NCBI GenBank assembly: GCA_037957365.1
Contig: JARHVA010000668.1
Location: 502,001-566,000 of the forward strand
Direction: 5' to 3'
Length of the DNA stretch: 64,000 bases
Source of the DNA: Torreya grandis
Lineage: Eukaryota > Streptophyta > Pinopsida > Cupressales > Taxaceae
Shown: piece by piece, positions 13,204 to 25,688 of the stretch
Position numbering within the stretch: the stretch's first letter is position 1
Layout: every line of letters begins with the position of its first letter
Program-made: the position numbers and the translations under genes
The notes under the pieces: generated by a model
Database searches by the model: none
Told to the model about the DNA's origin: nothing
Seen by the model: only the letters and a program-made list of their open reading frames with translations

Positions 13204-13617
13204 TGTCCATAGTAGTAGGGGTGCTCACTCTATTCTTGGTGTATCGCCTTTATTTTAAATTAAATTTTTAACTTCTCCCTCCCTTTTACCTCAAAATATT
13301 AGGTTTAGATTAGTGATATATTTAATTTTTTGATCTTTAGGTTTGCACACTAGTCCAAAACAAGGTGTACTTAGAATAGAAGGAATTCAGCCTACTTTGG
13401 AGGCTCATCCTAAGGAACGTAAGGCTCTCACACCTTGGGGACATTCCCATTATTGTGATGAGACAATTGATACCCCACATGTGTAGTTAAGTGATAAAAC
13501 TTCTATGCACAACATTGAATGATTTTGTGTCTTGCGTAAGACATTCACACTCTAAACCCCATCTCAAAACCTCCTATGCCACATACCATCCATAGGTGCA
13601 TGTGTTGAATGACTACA
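13204..13617 (+). repeat. E1 3' LTR
   Basis: Direct repeat of 5045-5447, starting TGTCCATAGTAGTAGG and ending GACTACA. It lies 13 bp left of the TTTTT that flanks E4. Confidence 0.85.
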
Positions 13618-13635
13618 AGAATCAAACAAGTTTTT

Positions 13636-14859
13636 TGATTTAACTATTTAGGGTTTTACTATGTAAATCTTAAGCTAGATTAAAGGGTTGGGTCTGTAGT
13701 ATATCTATAAATAAATTAGAATCAATTGATTCTATGCATCTTTCTAAAAATAGTAAATACTAAGAAAAGATGGACTTATCTAGAAATGAATACAGTTTAT
13801 TTGCAAATCTAAATACTTGAGATGACTAAGTAGATAGAGAGGAATATTTCATTTTTAGACTATTTTCTATGAACTAGATTAGGATAATAACACTCCCTTA
13901 AGTAGTGTCATGTGGCACTAATGTCCAAATTTGGTGCTAGTGTCTCTCCTATAGTGACTATCTATAACTTTCAGGGGAGTTGTAGGAGTTCTTGAGGCTC
14001 ATTTAGGTGGTTTAATATCACGTAGATGTTCTCTTATTTTAATTTTTGGGTTGATTCTTCTTTAAAACCCTAATGAATACCTTCACACATGAAATAATTA
14101 AAATAATCAAATGTTAAAGGAAAGTAAAAACTAGGTTGTGGAATGTTACAATCACATAGAGCAGAACCCATGTTATGCTAATCATTTCCTACTTAAACCT
14201 AATGATAAGGGTATTAGATCACATTTAGTTATCCCTTAGGGAATGCACACCATTAAATTACACAATATGCTAAGATAAAGTTCACTTAGGCCCTTCTTTG
14301 ATCAATCATGCAAATGTCTAGGTGTGAATACTGAGTAATATGTAGAGTATTTGAGTTATAATATTGATTTATTTTATGTAGTAAGTGTCAAAATATTAAG
14401 TTTTAGATGTAAAATTCCTTTTGAGGCTATTTATAGAGGAGGATATTTTCTATTAATATAATACCTTATTCACTAGTTGACATTCATGAAAAAGATATTA
14501 AAAACATAAGAGAAGGGTTATGGAGGGCTTGGGACTCAAGTATAGGTAAAAGGGCTAGTCTGACACTGAAGGAAAAAGTGGACAATATCACCATGTGGCA
14601 CTATTGTCTTTAAAATTATGCTAATGTGGAAGGGCTCAAAATTGAGTAAAAATCAAGGTTGATAGGCTATGGGACCTTGAGACTAGGAAAAGGTGACTTG
14701 TGACTTGTGAAAAAATAGCGAGAAAAAAGAATAAGAAAGATCAAAAGACTCAAGGTGACCATGCAAATAAGAACTATAAACATCAACAAGATACTTTATC
14801 TGAAAGAGAAATAAAAGACATAGTACTTGTGGTTACTTTACCAAATTAGGGTATTTACA
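13636..14859 (-). repeat. E4 3' LTR
   Basis: About 1224 bp. Positions 13636-13900 match 35798-36050, and 13880-14859 match 45250-46220. A good TATA (CTATAAATAG, minus strand) lies at 14427-14436. The left edge TG follows TTTTT; the right edge is TATTTACA. Confidence 0.75.
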
Positions 14860-14882
14860 TTTGTCCCCTTTTATTCTAGTAA
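14860..14882 (-). promoter_or_regulatory. E4 polypurine tract
   Basis: On the minus strand this reads AGAATAAAAGGGGACAAA, directly followed by the LTR start TGTAAATACC. Polypurine tracts prime plus-strand DNA synthesis. Element C has the parallel AGAATAAAAGGGGG at its 3' LTR. Confidence 0.65.
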
Positions 14883-15051
14883 TGCAATGAAATAGAAGTA
14901 TTAGAAAAAAACAAATATAAATGCATACTTGTACTTACCTATGTGAATGTAATCTAGATTTTTCTCACTTCTTGGTGAGAGAAGTGGATGAGAACTAGAG
15001 TGAGATATATGAAAGGAAACATATACTATAAATACCCCCTAAACTAAAAGT

Positions 15052-15287
15052 GAGTGTGTAAGCTGAAAGCATGGAGAAATAAAGCTCACTTCCCCCACTC
15101 TAAATTTGAGTAATGTGAACTAAAGGTATGGAGAAACAAAGCTCACTTGCCTCCACTCTAAATATGTTTACTATAAGCTAAAAGTCTAGAGAAATAAGGC
15201 TTGCTTATCCCTTCTCTAAATTTCAGTACTATAAGTTGAAACTGTGGAACAATAAGGCTTGTTTTCCCCTACTTTGAATCTAATTAA
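15052..15287. repeat. Tandem repeat, about 58-61 bp unit, four copies
   Basis: Each copy follows the order TAAGCTRAAAG, GGAGAAATAARGCT, CTCTAAAT. Starts lie near 15052, 15113, 15172 and 15230. It lies between the E4 3' LTR and the PMD gene. Confidence 0.7.
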
Positions 15288-15469
15288 TATGAATTGAGCC
15301 TAGTGTACTACTATAGATCAATTTCCATAGATATCCTAGTGATCCAAACTAGTGAAAACTTGGTGATGATATTAGTGAATCTAAAAAAGGGAATTGAGAA
15401 CATGTGATATGCATCATACCCCCTCATATTGATATTTGAGTGATATATCTATGTATATAAATATATGAA

Positions 15470-15900
15470 TGAGATGGTATACCTATGTCAGTGATGTATA
15501 TCTACATAGAGTGTATATCTAAATACCTGTGTAGACTTGTGTGTCTATATATCTAAAAATATGTAACTTTGAATGCCTAAGTGAACTTGTACATTTGAAT
15601 CTCTAGATAAGTTATGAAATTGAATTCTTGTGTAAACCTGTGTAGACAATATGTCTATATCTTTGAGTAAGTTATGTAACTGAATGTCTATGTAAGCTTA
15701 TATAGACCTGTATGTATATATCTTTGAATAAACTATGCATCTGAATGTATATGTAAACCTATGTAGAACTATACGTCTATATATCTAAATGTGTTGTGCA
15801 TCTAAATGCCTAGGTATTCTTATGTAGACATGTATGTATTTATCTCTAAATGTCTATAACTCTAGATACCCATATGTCTAAAAATTTATATATAAATCTA
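15470..15900. repeat. Tandem repeat, about 61 bp unit, five or more copies
   Basis: Copies share TGTAGAC, TATGTCTATAT, ATCTTTGAATAA and TGAATGYCTATGTAA, with starts near 15530, 15640, 15700, 15762 and 15823. Region 14883-16418 has no other gene-like content on either strand. Confidence 0.65.
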
Positions 15901-17986
15901 TGTGTCTAAAGCAATCTATGCATATTTCCCCTCATTTTTGGTGAGAGAGTCAAGACTATGATGAGGATATGTGACCTAACGTGGAAAGTATTGTTTGTGT
16001 TGGTGTTTACTCGGTAATTTTGATCTTTAATTAGGTTTAGATAATGTATTTATTGTGTTAGAGTTTGATAACTTAGTGTGTAGTTGTATAGGTACTTGAT
16101 TTATTGTATGGTTAATATAATGTAATTATTTTTGCCATTTTTTTGGTTTGAAAATAATAATAGGATCGGTTTAACCAATATGAGATAGGGTATATTGGTA
16201 TTAAGTCCCATGTGTAAGAAATAGTTCACAAATCATAGCTATGGTTCTCAAGATATGGTAATAGCAAGATAGTTGTATTAATTGGTAAAATTGGCACATA
16301 GGGGCAACCTTAATAGGGTGGCATTGGGTAAGTGATGAATTAAATAAGTCATTTGGAATTATTTTCAATTCATTTGCATCATTGGAGTGAGAAAAAGTTT
16401 GAGTTTGAGAGAGAAAACATGCCAAGGAGATGGGATGCTAGGTTATTTGACTATGAGGATGTTGAGGCACTTATTTAGGCTAGGAAGGAGGTGCACCTAG
16501 TATGGGACCCTAGCTTTTTCTATTTTTTTTATTGTTTTATTTATCTATATTAGTGATTGTTTTGGAGAAAGTTATTTTTGTCTAGTTTTAGAAAAGGTGG
16601 TGTTATTGTCCTAATCTAGGCACTAGTGTCTATTTTATGGTGATACTGTATAGAGTATGGAGTTACAGTCTAGTGCCAATGTCTTCAAGTTAGTGCTAGT
16701 GTCTTGTAGGCCCTATATATGGTGCTTAACATTGTCAATTAGTTTTTAATTTTTGTTGTTGTTTTCCAGTATTGATTGTTATTTGACTGATGTTTGATTT
16801 GGTTGAAATGTTTATAGGTTAATGCTTATACAAGGGAGTTTCATGCCGGTTAGATGATGGAGACTATTTGGGGTTTTCCCTTGTCTAAGGTAGATATAGA
16901 TGTGCTTGATAGAGTAGGGTTATGACATATGGATTTCTTAGATCTAATAGTCTAATATAAGCATATGATCACTAAACTGTATGAGATATAGAATGTAGAT
17001 ACATGTACATTCTAGCTGACCATGGGTGAGATGACCATGACATTGGAGGATGTGTATAGGATCTTATAGTTATTGACATCTGGGCAGTTAGATGTGTTAT
17101 AGGAGGTAATTGGTGTGTAGGTTATACATAAAACATCTAGGTACTTTTACACTATAGATGTAGGTACTCATCATATAGGTAATTAGAGTGACATACTATT
17201 GAACCTAATTGTTATGGCTGATGTTCTATGGTTGTAGAATTTTCTAGAAATGTTATTTTCATAATTTATTGTAGTGGATGGGAGTGGTGTCTCCTTTTCA
17301 TACATGATGCATGAGATAGTATATGAAATTGAGCATCATGGTATAATATATTCTTAGGGTTGGACTATGCTAGATCATATATATAGGGACCTATATCATT
17401 TTACTCAAGATATGAGTGGTGGAGGTATCAATGCATTGACATTATTACATTTTTGGGCATACGAGCATATAGTAGCAAGTAAGCTAGTGCTATATCCATG
17501 GTATGGATGGTCTCACCCATAGGTATTTGTAGCTAGATGGATTGGGATAGGGTATGCTCTAAGGAGGAGTACTACCTATTATTAGTGGTTATTAGATAAT
17601 CTAAGAGTAAAGGATATTATTTGGAGACACTATAGGGGATATCAGGGATGGCTTGAGGATATCATTCAGTTGAGGTAGATCTGAGTGAGATGTTACTCGC
17701 TAGTTTGGTGTCATACAAGATATTCCCCTAGCATTGGTAGTGTGGTTGAGGAGTTTTCCATTTCCTATGAAGATTAGGAGTAGGCCTAAGCCATTAATTA
17801 TTGAAATAGCTCCTATGCCAATGATAAAGTGGGATCTAGAGATTGAGGTTACAGATGTGGATGATGCTAGGGTGATCAAGGCATATTCAGCCTAGTGGAG
17901 TGAGCATAGGTGGGCACCTCTATTCTTGAGAGATGGAATGGTTGTAAAGGAAGTACTAGATGTAGATCCCATAAGTGTTGTAGATG

Positions 17987-18080
17987 GTAAGTTAGATACT
18001 CTATTTGAATGTTCTATGTAATGTTTATTCACGTGTTTTAAGTTAAAAAGGATTCTTATTAATTGTATGGAAACTTGTAG
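17987..18080 (+). other. Intron of the E4 PMD gene
   Basis: Donor G|GTAAGTT and acceptor ACTTGTAG frame a 94 bp AT-rich gap between conserved coding blocks. The C copy has an equivalent gap starting GTAAGCA at 40404. Because the gene is antisense to the element, the element's own transcript cannot splice it. Confidence 0.55.
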
Positions 18081-18142
18081 GTGTAGAATAGGATGATTAT
18101 TAGGAGGTGACCATCAATTCGGTGCTTCATGAGTTGACATGG

Positions 18143-19324
18143 TGTTTTAATAAATTTGGGAAACTATAGGGTTTAATTTCATAAATAGTAAAGGGGTTTA
18201 AATTAAGGGTAAAATTAGTAAATAAATGTGCCTTAATTAACCTACTGATTTAGTGAATCTAGAAATGCTTTATTAATTTATAAAAATAGAAAAAGGGGAT
18301 AGAGAGTAAAACTTAGCTAATTCTAGGCTAAGATGAAGGAGATAAAGGCTACAAATTGTTAATTTGATTAGGCAAACTATCATAAATAGGATCTAGAAGT
18401 CTATTTTTTACTTAGATAAGAGCACTAAAAATGGGACACCTAAAGGTCTAGTGTTATAGTTCAAGTTTTAGAACTGTAGTCCTTAGTGTTTGAGCTTTCT
18501 AAGCTTTCTGGGTTCTATTCATTTGCTTTGGGAGATCTTGTGCCTAAAATATTGAGTCCTATTTGTTTATTAAGTTCTATGTGTAATTGATTTTGTCTTC
18601 AAGGATCCTAGTTCCTCTTCATGCTTGATAGATGATCTTGAATCCAAATGGAAAAAATGGGTTAGTGTGTAATATGCATTGAACATGTGATCACACCCTA
18701 TGGGTGGGCATGCTACCTACATACCAATACTTTGAAGAGGGATCAAAGCCAATGTAGTTTTCCCAATTTGAATGTGTATTGTGTAATCCTGTGTATGCAA
18801 TACAAGTGTATGTGAATTTTGGGAAAGTTTAAGATGACTTGTGACTAGTGCAAGATCTTGGATAGGTTAGAAATAATAGTGGTTGGATATATAAAAAGAA
18901 TATGAAGATTTTATTGAGTGTGCTTTTTTATATTTCTAGCTTGTACCTTTGAGTGATTTCCAACCCTTATAAATGACCTTTGAATGTGATTTTATAGGGA
19001 AACTAGTGATCCTAGATTAGATGAACTCACATTAGGTCGATAATAGAAAAGATCAGGATTCAAGAAAATTTGACCATTTGAGGATAGTGTGGACTTGGAT
19101 AAAAGTGCTAGAAAGTGGACACCTTGGGTCCCAATGCTATAGTCTAACCTATGACATTGTTGTCTAGAGGGAAAGGGACCCTAGGGGATATATATGTGCC
19201 TAAGAGAGGAGTCTAGGATAACAGGGGATAAATATAGAAGGATTTGGATGATTGGAAAATAGTGAAAACATGCCTAAATGGTATGTGTAAGTGAGTAGGA
19301 GAGAAATATGGTTTGGGTGTCACA
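18143..19324 (-). repeat. Solo LTR D, same broad family as E4/C LTRs
   Basis: About 1.18 kb. Blocks such as GCACTAAAAATGGGACAC (near 18420) and GTGCTAGAAAGTGGACAC (near 19105) parallel the C LTR, where GCACCAAAAATGGGACAC-like and GCACTAGAAATAGGACAC blocks occur in the same order. The right edge, GGTGTCACA, parallels GGTGTTTACA. It interrupts the PMD gene after a block homologous to DDYLETIIDF of the C copy. Edges are approximate and no target duplication was found. Confidence 0.55.
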
Positions 19325-19636
19325 AGTCATGCTTAAGTTATACAAATTTCATTTTAGTGTGACTACACATGGCATATTCTAGTTGATTTCATGGATGATG
19401 GATTGGTGGATCATGCCACCAATGTAGCTAAAGTGCATGAATATTTATTTGATCATATGGTGATAGTGACTACAATATATAGTTAAGTAACATTAGATAG
19501 ATACAAGCTACATGCAGAGCTATAGAGGTAGACTATGCCCTCTCTTAATGTTCTACATGGGCCGAGTAGTCATATAGTGGATGACTATATATGAGTTTAG
19601 TGAGAGTAAGTTGAGTATAGGGTTGAGTTATATATG

Positions 19637-19793
<157 letters not shown>

Positions 19794-20479
19794 TGTATCC
19801 ATAGATCGAGGTCTCATATGGATAGTGGGGCCTCTAATTCTAGTGTTGATGTGTCTAAGAGTGAGAGTGTGGGAGTTGGTCCTAGAAGTCTTGTTCATAT
19901 CATTGAGTGATGTACCATATTTATATTTGAAATGATGTTATGCGTTACATATATGGATATGGTTGTTATGTAAGTTGACATTGTTTATTGTTATCTAGAT
20001 CTGGTTTAGATTGTGTAATTTATTATGTGTTCAAGTTTGGTTATTTGTTGGAAATGTTTGATGTTTGCAATTTTTTTTCTATTGGAGTAATGTTAATTTG
20101 TTTTATTTATGTATTATGAATGTTTTAGACATATTTGTAGGAGATTTCAATATTTTGTATTGGTATATGGTGTTTATTTCTTAATTTTTTATATCTCATA
20201 AGATGTTTGCATGTATACCTTGTGATGGCAAGATGCCCTATGTGAACCTTGATGGCATGGAGAACCAACAAACATTCTACTCATGCTATGTTGGTGTAGA
20301 TGTAGATTATGGAAAATGGAGCTAGATGTGATGCACTACTAGTGGATAAGTATGTAAAATTTGATGCAAAAATCTTGATTGGTTATTGCTCTCAAACTAA
20401 ACTTTGAGTTTCCTAATTTCTTGTAAATATTATAATAAGTGTTTAAATTTAATTTGGATTCTAATCTTTGTACTAATTA

Positions 20480-20835
20480 CCATAAATATTTATCAGTTAT
20501 TGAACTAAAATTATAGCCTTAGGTTTATATTTATTCCCAAATATCTTAATCGGTGGATGCATGTGAGGTGCATTCTAATATCTACTATTGTTTCCAAATA
20601 TTTTGACTAGTGTCTGTACCAAAACTATGCCTTTAGGTCTATAGTTGTTCATAAATATCTTAATTAGTGTACGTATTGGAGGTGCATTATAAACTATGTA
20701 ATTGTTTCCAAATATTTTGATTGGTGTCTATACCAAAACTATTCCTTTAGGTATGTAATTATTCCCAAATATATTAATCAGTGTAAATAATGGTGGTGTA
20801 TTTTGAAATTTGTGAACTAGTTTCCATTGTTGTTG
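20480..20835. repeat. Tandem repeat, about 114 bp unit, about three copies
   Basis: Copies share CCTTTAGGTMTATA, CAAATATYTTAATYRGTGTA, TTTCCAAATATTTTGA and GTGTCTRTACCAAAACTAT. Full starts lie near 20517, 20631 and 20746. The surrounding 19913-20950 shows no gene on either strand. Confidence 0.75.
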
Positions 20836-20949
20836 AGGTTTTGATGTAGGAGACTACTAATAAATATATGTCTTAAAATTCATAGGGCTCATACAATGAG
20901 TAACCAATGGTTCTTTAAAAGGAACAACCTAGGATAATTTTGTGATATA

Positions 20950-23352
20950 GGAATGTGATCCAGGGGAGGATTCTAAATGAGGGACTAATGCTCCCTATCT
21001 AAACTCTATGATGCCTATGCTAACATACTAGCTAATGTATGCTCGGAGTCTATAACAATGATCATCTAAATGTATATTAATCTAATGAAAATGATAATAA
21101 TTATTATGTCTTACTTGTTATAAATGGTGAGGTGGATGATGAGTAGTCAAAGGAAGTGTAATCATCCCCTTATCTAGTAGTGTAATAAAAATTTCATGAG
21201 GCCCAAACTTGTCTTAAAACTGTATAACCCCTCTATGCATATCTTGTGTGCTACTCACTATAGGTTGTGATGTATAGAGTGGATATTTTCCCTTACTAGG
21301 TATTTTTATTACTTGTTAAATCTCCACTGATTTTTGAGTTAGAAGTGGAGTAGGATCTTGTATCAAATTTGATGATTGAGGTCTTGAAGGATCTAAAGAA
21401 AAATCTACCTCTAAATATGTAATAACTAATCCCAATTGTGCCTATAATGACATAGGTACATGACATAGATGTTTGAATGATTTAGATGTTTGATATAACA
21501 ATATATTCTTAGGAGGAGAAATTAAACCTCTAGCAAAGATGTATTGTACATGTAAATCCATTGGTTGATAAATTAATTGATGTAAACAAGCCTTGAACTA
21601 TATAATGTACTTAGAGGTAGGTTTTGTCTGACCCTAACATAGTGAAGGTAACATCTCATGTGTGACTAAATATCCCTTATTCTGTATGTAATACCTAAGA
21701 GAAATTATCTCTATCTCCTCATCTATGTGTAGATGCCTACTCGGGATTATATATTGGAACCAGTTTAGTGATTCCCCTTGTAATGACTTTGGAAACAATT
21801 GTAGTAGAGTTAACTTATTTATAATATGGGTTATGGATTTCTCATAACCCTGAAGGTTTAAGTATGGGTCTCCATGCCCATCAAATATAGGTAATATTGG
21901 TATCAAAAAATTGTGTGGCAACCTTGTAGTTGAGATTCTATGTGGAATAGGGTTGCCATGTATTACATTGGCATCAACCCAAGAATGGTATGCATTATTA
22001 TCATAGTGAGATGGTGTACTTAGTTTTGCAAAGTACCCATAACATGCAATAAATAAATTAACAATTGTGAAGGTATATTATTATTATCAAGGGGTTCATT
22101 TAATGCTTGAATTTTATTATTTCCCTTAGTCATTGGTATATAATATTGGAAACATTGTTTAGGAAGGGTTGGTGTGCTCTCAATAACCTTTATAGGTGTG
22201 ATAGCTTGGACTTGGTTAGAGGGAAATAATTTATCACCCTCATTATGGTTTTGTTTGAGGACTAGGTCCTACTATAGTATAAGGGTTGAAGGGGATTCAA
22301 TGGAATCCTTTGTATTGTTAGTTTGAATGGAAGGTACTTTATTTTCTAGTGAATGAAAATTATGCACATAAGAATAAGTTTGTGTGGGTCTTTTAACATG
22401 TGATCTAACGTCTAGTTGAACAGGATAGATATGTGAAGTAAGATAAGAAGCAGGAGTTGTAGATTTTATGTCATCATCATAATAATCACCATTATCCCTT
22501 TGTTCCTCAAAATCAAAATTTAATTCATTTGAAGAGGTAAGAGTAGAATAAGTATTATTCACATGTTCATTAAGATGAGGACAAGGAGAATATTTTAACT
22601 TTTCACTACTATGCAATGTATCATATTGTGTAAGGGTAATACATGGTATTTGTGCACTAGTCATTTTTTGAAATGCAAGCATGATTATCATTTTCTATTT
22701 GAGTATCAAGGGAAGAAGGAGTAATTTTTTTTTTTGTACATTAGGATATATAGGGGAAGAGTTATAAATATGTGAATTATCTATTTATGGTAAATAATCA
22801 TTGCATTTAGCTTGAAATGTGAATGAAGATGATAAAGAAATTTCATCTACCTTAGTTTATGCATTGTGAAAAGGTGTAACCTTATTTGTATTTACATTTT
22901 GAAATGAAATTGAGAAGATAAAGAAGATGCATTATTTTGATCTGCTTTCTTTGAATCATGTAATGTGATTTTTGTGTAGTGCACTTATATTGATCTATTT
23001 TGAGTAATTAAATAATAAAAATTATTTGAAAAACTTGGATCACATTGTTAAACACTCCCAATAAGAGGTTTTTTGGCATTATGTTGTTAATTTAAGTTTT
23101 AGGAATAAGAGAAGAAGAAGAGGAAAGAGAAGATGATGTATCTAATATATCCTCATGTTAATTTGTATTATAATGTGCATAATAATCCTCATATCCATAA
23201 TTGTAACAATAGTCATCATCATAATTGTAAATGAAATCATTATCATGCTCTAATGTACAATATTGAAAATCAATCCATTCATTGTTATAACCATGAGAAA
23301 AATTCAAGATTGTATCAAGTGGATGAAGGGTACAAGACTTTGTAGATTCCAT
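20950..23352 (-). pseudogene. E4 gag
   Basis: The start chosen is the minus ATG at 23352 (MESTKSCTLHPLDTIL). A Tyr/Asp-rich and acidic N-terminal region follows (23300-22272, with DFEEQRDNGDYYDDD). Then comes AYHSWVDAN near 22000. The Retrotrans_gag core at 21921-21634 reads NFLIPILPIFDGHGDPYLNL, later LLQLFPKSLQGESLNWFQY. The tail contains KFGPHEIFITLLDKGM near 21200. Element C carries the same order of blocks. The core forms capsid in this family. Stops interrupt it, and no protease or RT follows before the antisense PMD gene. Confidence 0.7.
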
Positions 23353-23660
23353 TTTAAAATTAATAAAGAAGATAATGTAAAGAATGAATAATAAGCACAT
23401 AAGAGGTAGAATATAATATAACATAAGTATGTGTACAATGTGTGATTTTTTTGAACAGAGTGTAACAAAAAATAGGGTTATTTTGGAAACCCTAGTTATT
23501 AATGTTTGTGTGTATAAGGACCTAGGATGTGGATCTAGGGTTTGAAGTGAGGGTTGTATTGTAAGTATTTAAATTGAATTAAATAAATAAAAACCTAGTA
23601 TAAAATGAATTAAATTATCTAGGTTAATCCAAAAAATAAGAAAATCATATTTTTGTAACT
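23353..23660 (-). other. E4 leader, left part
   Basis: AT-rich sequence between the gag start and the E2 insertion, continued at 35704-35797. No coding content is visible and I could not identify a primer-binding site with confidence. Confidence 0.5.
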
Positions 23661-23829
23661 TGTCCCTGAAAAGTGATTCCTCATTTTTCAGACAACATAG
23701 GACTATTTTGGTCCTGCATGACCAAAATTGTTCCTCCCCTTTCCAAAAATTTGTTCTAAAACATTCAATTTTGTCATTTTCTCAAAATTTTGGTAAAGAG
23801 ACTAGTTTCTTACACTTGGACACTTTTGA

Positions 23830-24080
23830 GACAGGTTCAACGCTTTGGTTCAACCGAAAAAGGGTCATCGGCAATCTTCTAATCAAATGAACCATTGAAC
23901 CTTGAACCACTTTGGTTCAAGGTTCAACGGGTTCAAGGTTCAATATCAGTGGCAAGCTTCAAATGGGATAGGTGCTTTATCTAGAGTTCAAAGGTTCAAG
24001 CAATTCAAAGGTGGCCTCAGTCAAAGAAAAAAGCAGTGAACAGTTGGTTCAATCTATGGGTTTAATCAACAGGTTCAAGA
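23830..24080 (+). repeat. GGTTCAA heptamer cluster with hairpin
   Basis: GGTTCAA or its complement TTGAACC recurs more than ten times. TTGAACCTTGAACC (23895-23908) and GGTTCAAGGTTCAA (23914-23927) form a perfect 14 bp stem with a 5 nt loop. The right LTR copy (from about 33005) has lost pairing through substitutions. Confidence 0.85.
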
Positions 24081-24089
24081 AAAAGCCCA

Positions 24090-25175
24090 TGGAAGCCACC
24101 ATGTGTCCCATTGAAACTCTGTGGAGTGCGACAAGTGTTGGTGTCCATGTTTCCAGCCTGTTCATAAGTTACAAGGCTTCTTTTGATAGGTTTCTTAGAG
24201 TCCCATAGATGGTGACAAGTGGCAACTTTTGAAGGCCCCAATATATTCATCTAAGAGTAGCAGAATACACCACGAATCCCCTCTAAAGCTTGATGGAAGT
24301 CGACAAGCATCATTATCTGTAGCTTCTTTCTTCTATTTTTGTTTTTGTTAAAGACCATGGTGGGCCCCAATTAAGTCTTAAAAGTGAGTGGAACATGCCA
24401 TGTGTCATCATCTGAGATGGTCCAAATACATCCTTTTGATCTCCACATTTTCGCTAGAACTCGGTGAAAGCTGCCACTTGTCGTCATTCACATGATTCCC
24501 AAAAAACACCAAAAGCTACCACATATCCCTGGTGGGTCAAAGTGAAACATGCCAAGTGTCTACATCCATGTGGCTAAAAAATGTATTCAGACTGCACCAC
24601 GTGTCCCTTATATAGATCGGTGGAGGTTGGTAAGTGTCATCATTTGCAAGAGCCTGATTGAGCCATAAACATTTCTATGATGTTGCAAAGGCCCAAGGAG
24701 GTGGATGCTACCAAGTGTCAACAATGAAAGATGCCACATGTCCTCACTTGTACCTATAGAAGATGTTGCGTGGCACTTGTTCAAAGTTTGAAAGGCACCA
24801 CGTGTCAAAGGAAAGGTTTCCTTCAGATGAATTGTATGAAGGAATTCCTTCAAATATTTTGTTTGAAGGAAATTAAAGGGATGATAGCCCACTAAAGGAT
24901 CAAAGCCTGAAGGCCACTTAGAAGACCCCAAAGGGCAAGTTCCCTTCAGGAAAGGTTTAAGACTCAAAGAGTAGTGGATGCTGCTAGGTGTCACAAGCTG
25001 AGACATAGTCTCGAATGAAGCTACATAGAGCAGAACCCACCGCGTGTCCCAACCCAATGCAATGGAAGCTACCACGTGTCTACATCCGCACCCTCCTCAG
25101 TTGCTAACCAGTTTTAAAGCTTATTTTGATAAGCCTATTTTGAAGATACAGATGCTGCCATGTGTCCTCACCCAT
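24090..25175 (+). promoter_or_regulatory. Array of G-box/ABRE-like motifs in E2 U3
   Basis: About 15 variants of GCYRCCACGTGTC lie 30-130 bases apart, all in the same orientation. Three keep the full palindrome CACGTG (24598-24603, 24799-24804, 25073-25078). Others read CCACATGTC, CCAAGTGTC, CCATGTGTC, CCGCGTGTC. ACGTGTC is a known core bound by plant bZIP factors in abscisic-acid and stress responses. The array lies 0.5-1.6 kb upstream of the TATA-like site at 25678. Binding is inferred, not shown. Confidence 0.75.
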
Positions 25176-25677
25176 GTCATAGTGAAAAAAGACCATGACA
25201 AGTGAGAAAGACATAAAGGAGTTGCTAAGAACCATGACGGGCCCGCAAATGTCAAATTTGTCATAATGAAGTGCCTATCAATTCCAATAGACTTAAGATG
25301 TAGACCTAAATGCATTCAAAAAGCCTAAGGCCAGACTAAGAGAAGGAAGAGACAAAGAGGGAAACTCAATGGGAGTTATTTCCAGTAGGTGGAGCAGTTC
25401 ACTGGGTAGATATTTGGGGCATGCAAACATTGAAAGCAAAATCTGTTTGTCCCCTGTGAGATAAAGGCAAAATAGATAGTTGTGTGGCTAAGTAGGTGAT
25501 GGAATGAGAGACTTAGGCTCAAAAGGAGGCACTAGAGATGAATCGACATGCCACAGTCAAGGCAGCCACCTTGCTCTAGCATGGCCGTTTTTGACAAAAA
25601 CTAAGAATGCATCCAAGGCATTGAATGCATCGAATGAGTCACTTCATTAGGAGAAAGTGCCAAGTTTCCCTTAGGCC

Positions 25678-25688
25678 TCTATATATTG
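25678..25688 (+). promoter_or_regulatory. E2 LTR TATA-like site
   Basis: CTCTATATATT, conserved at about 34793 in the other LTR. It lies downstream of the motif array, as the U3/R boundary of an LTR requires. Confidence 0.55.

Larger units (their letters stand above)
5045..13617 (+). mobile_element. E1: Ty3/gypsy-type LTR retrotransposon
   Basis: Two direct repeats of about 0.4 kb (5045-5447, 13204-13617) enclose gag, protease, an extra RNase H, RT, RNase H and integrase in plus orientation. Both LTRs begin TGTCCAT. The right one ends ACTACA and the left one ACTATA, a C-to-T change. I could not find a matching 5 bp target duplication: AATAG on the left, AGAAT on the right. Many TAG/TAA codons and several frameshifts (extra RNase H, RT and integrase lie in different frames) make it inactive. 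Confidence 0.85.

Noticed and set aside
15052..15900. CRISPR-like array
   Set aside because: Units are contiguous and degenerate with no unique spacers, in a eukaryotic retroelement.
24608..25075. 155-codon minus-strand open frame in the E2 LTR, partly repeated at 33978-34190
   Set aside because: It lies in LTR U3 over the motif array, is broken in the twin LTR, and matches no protein family; likely chance.
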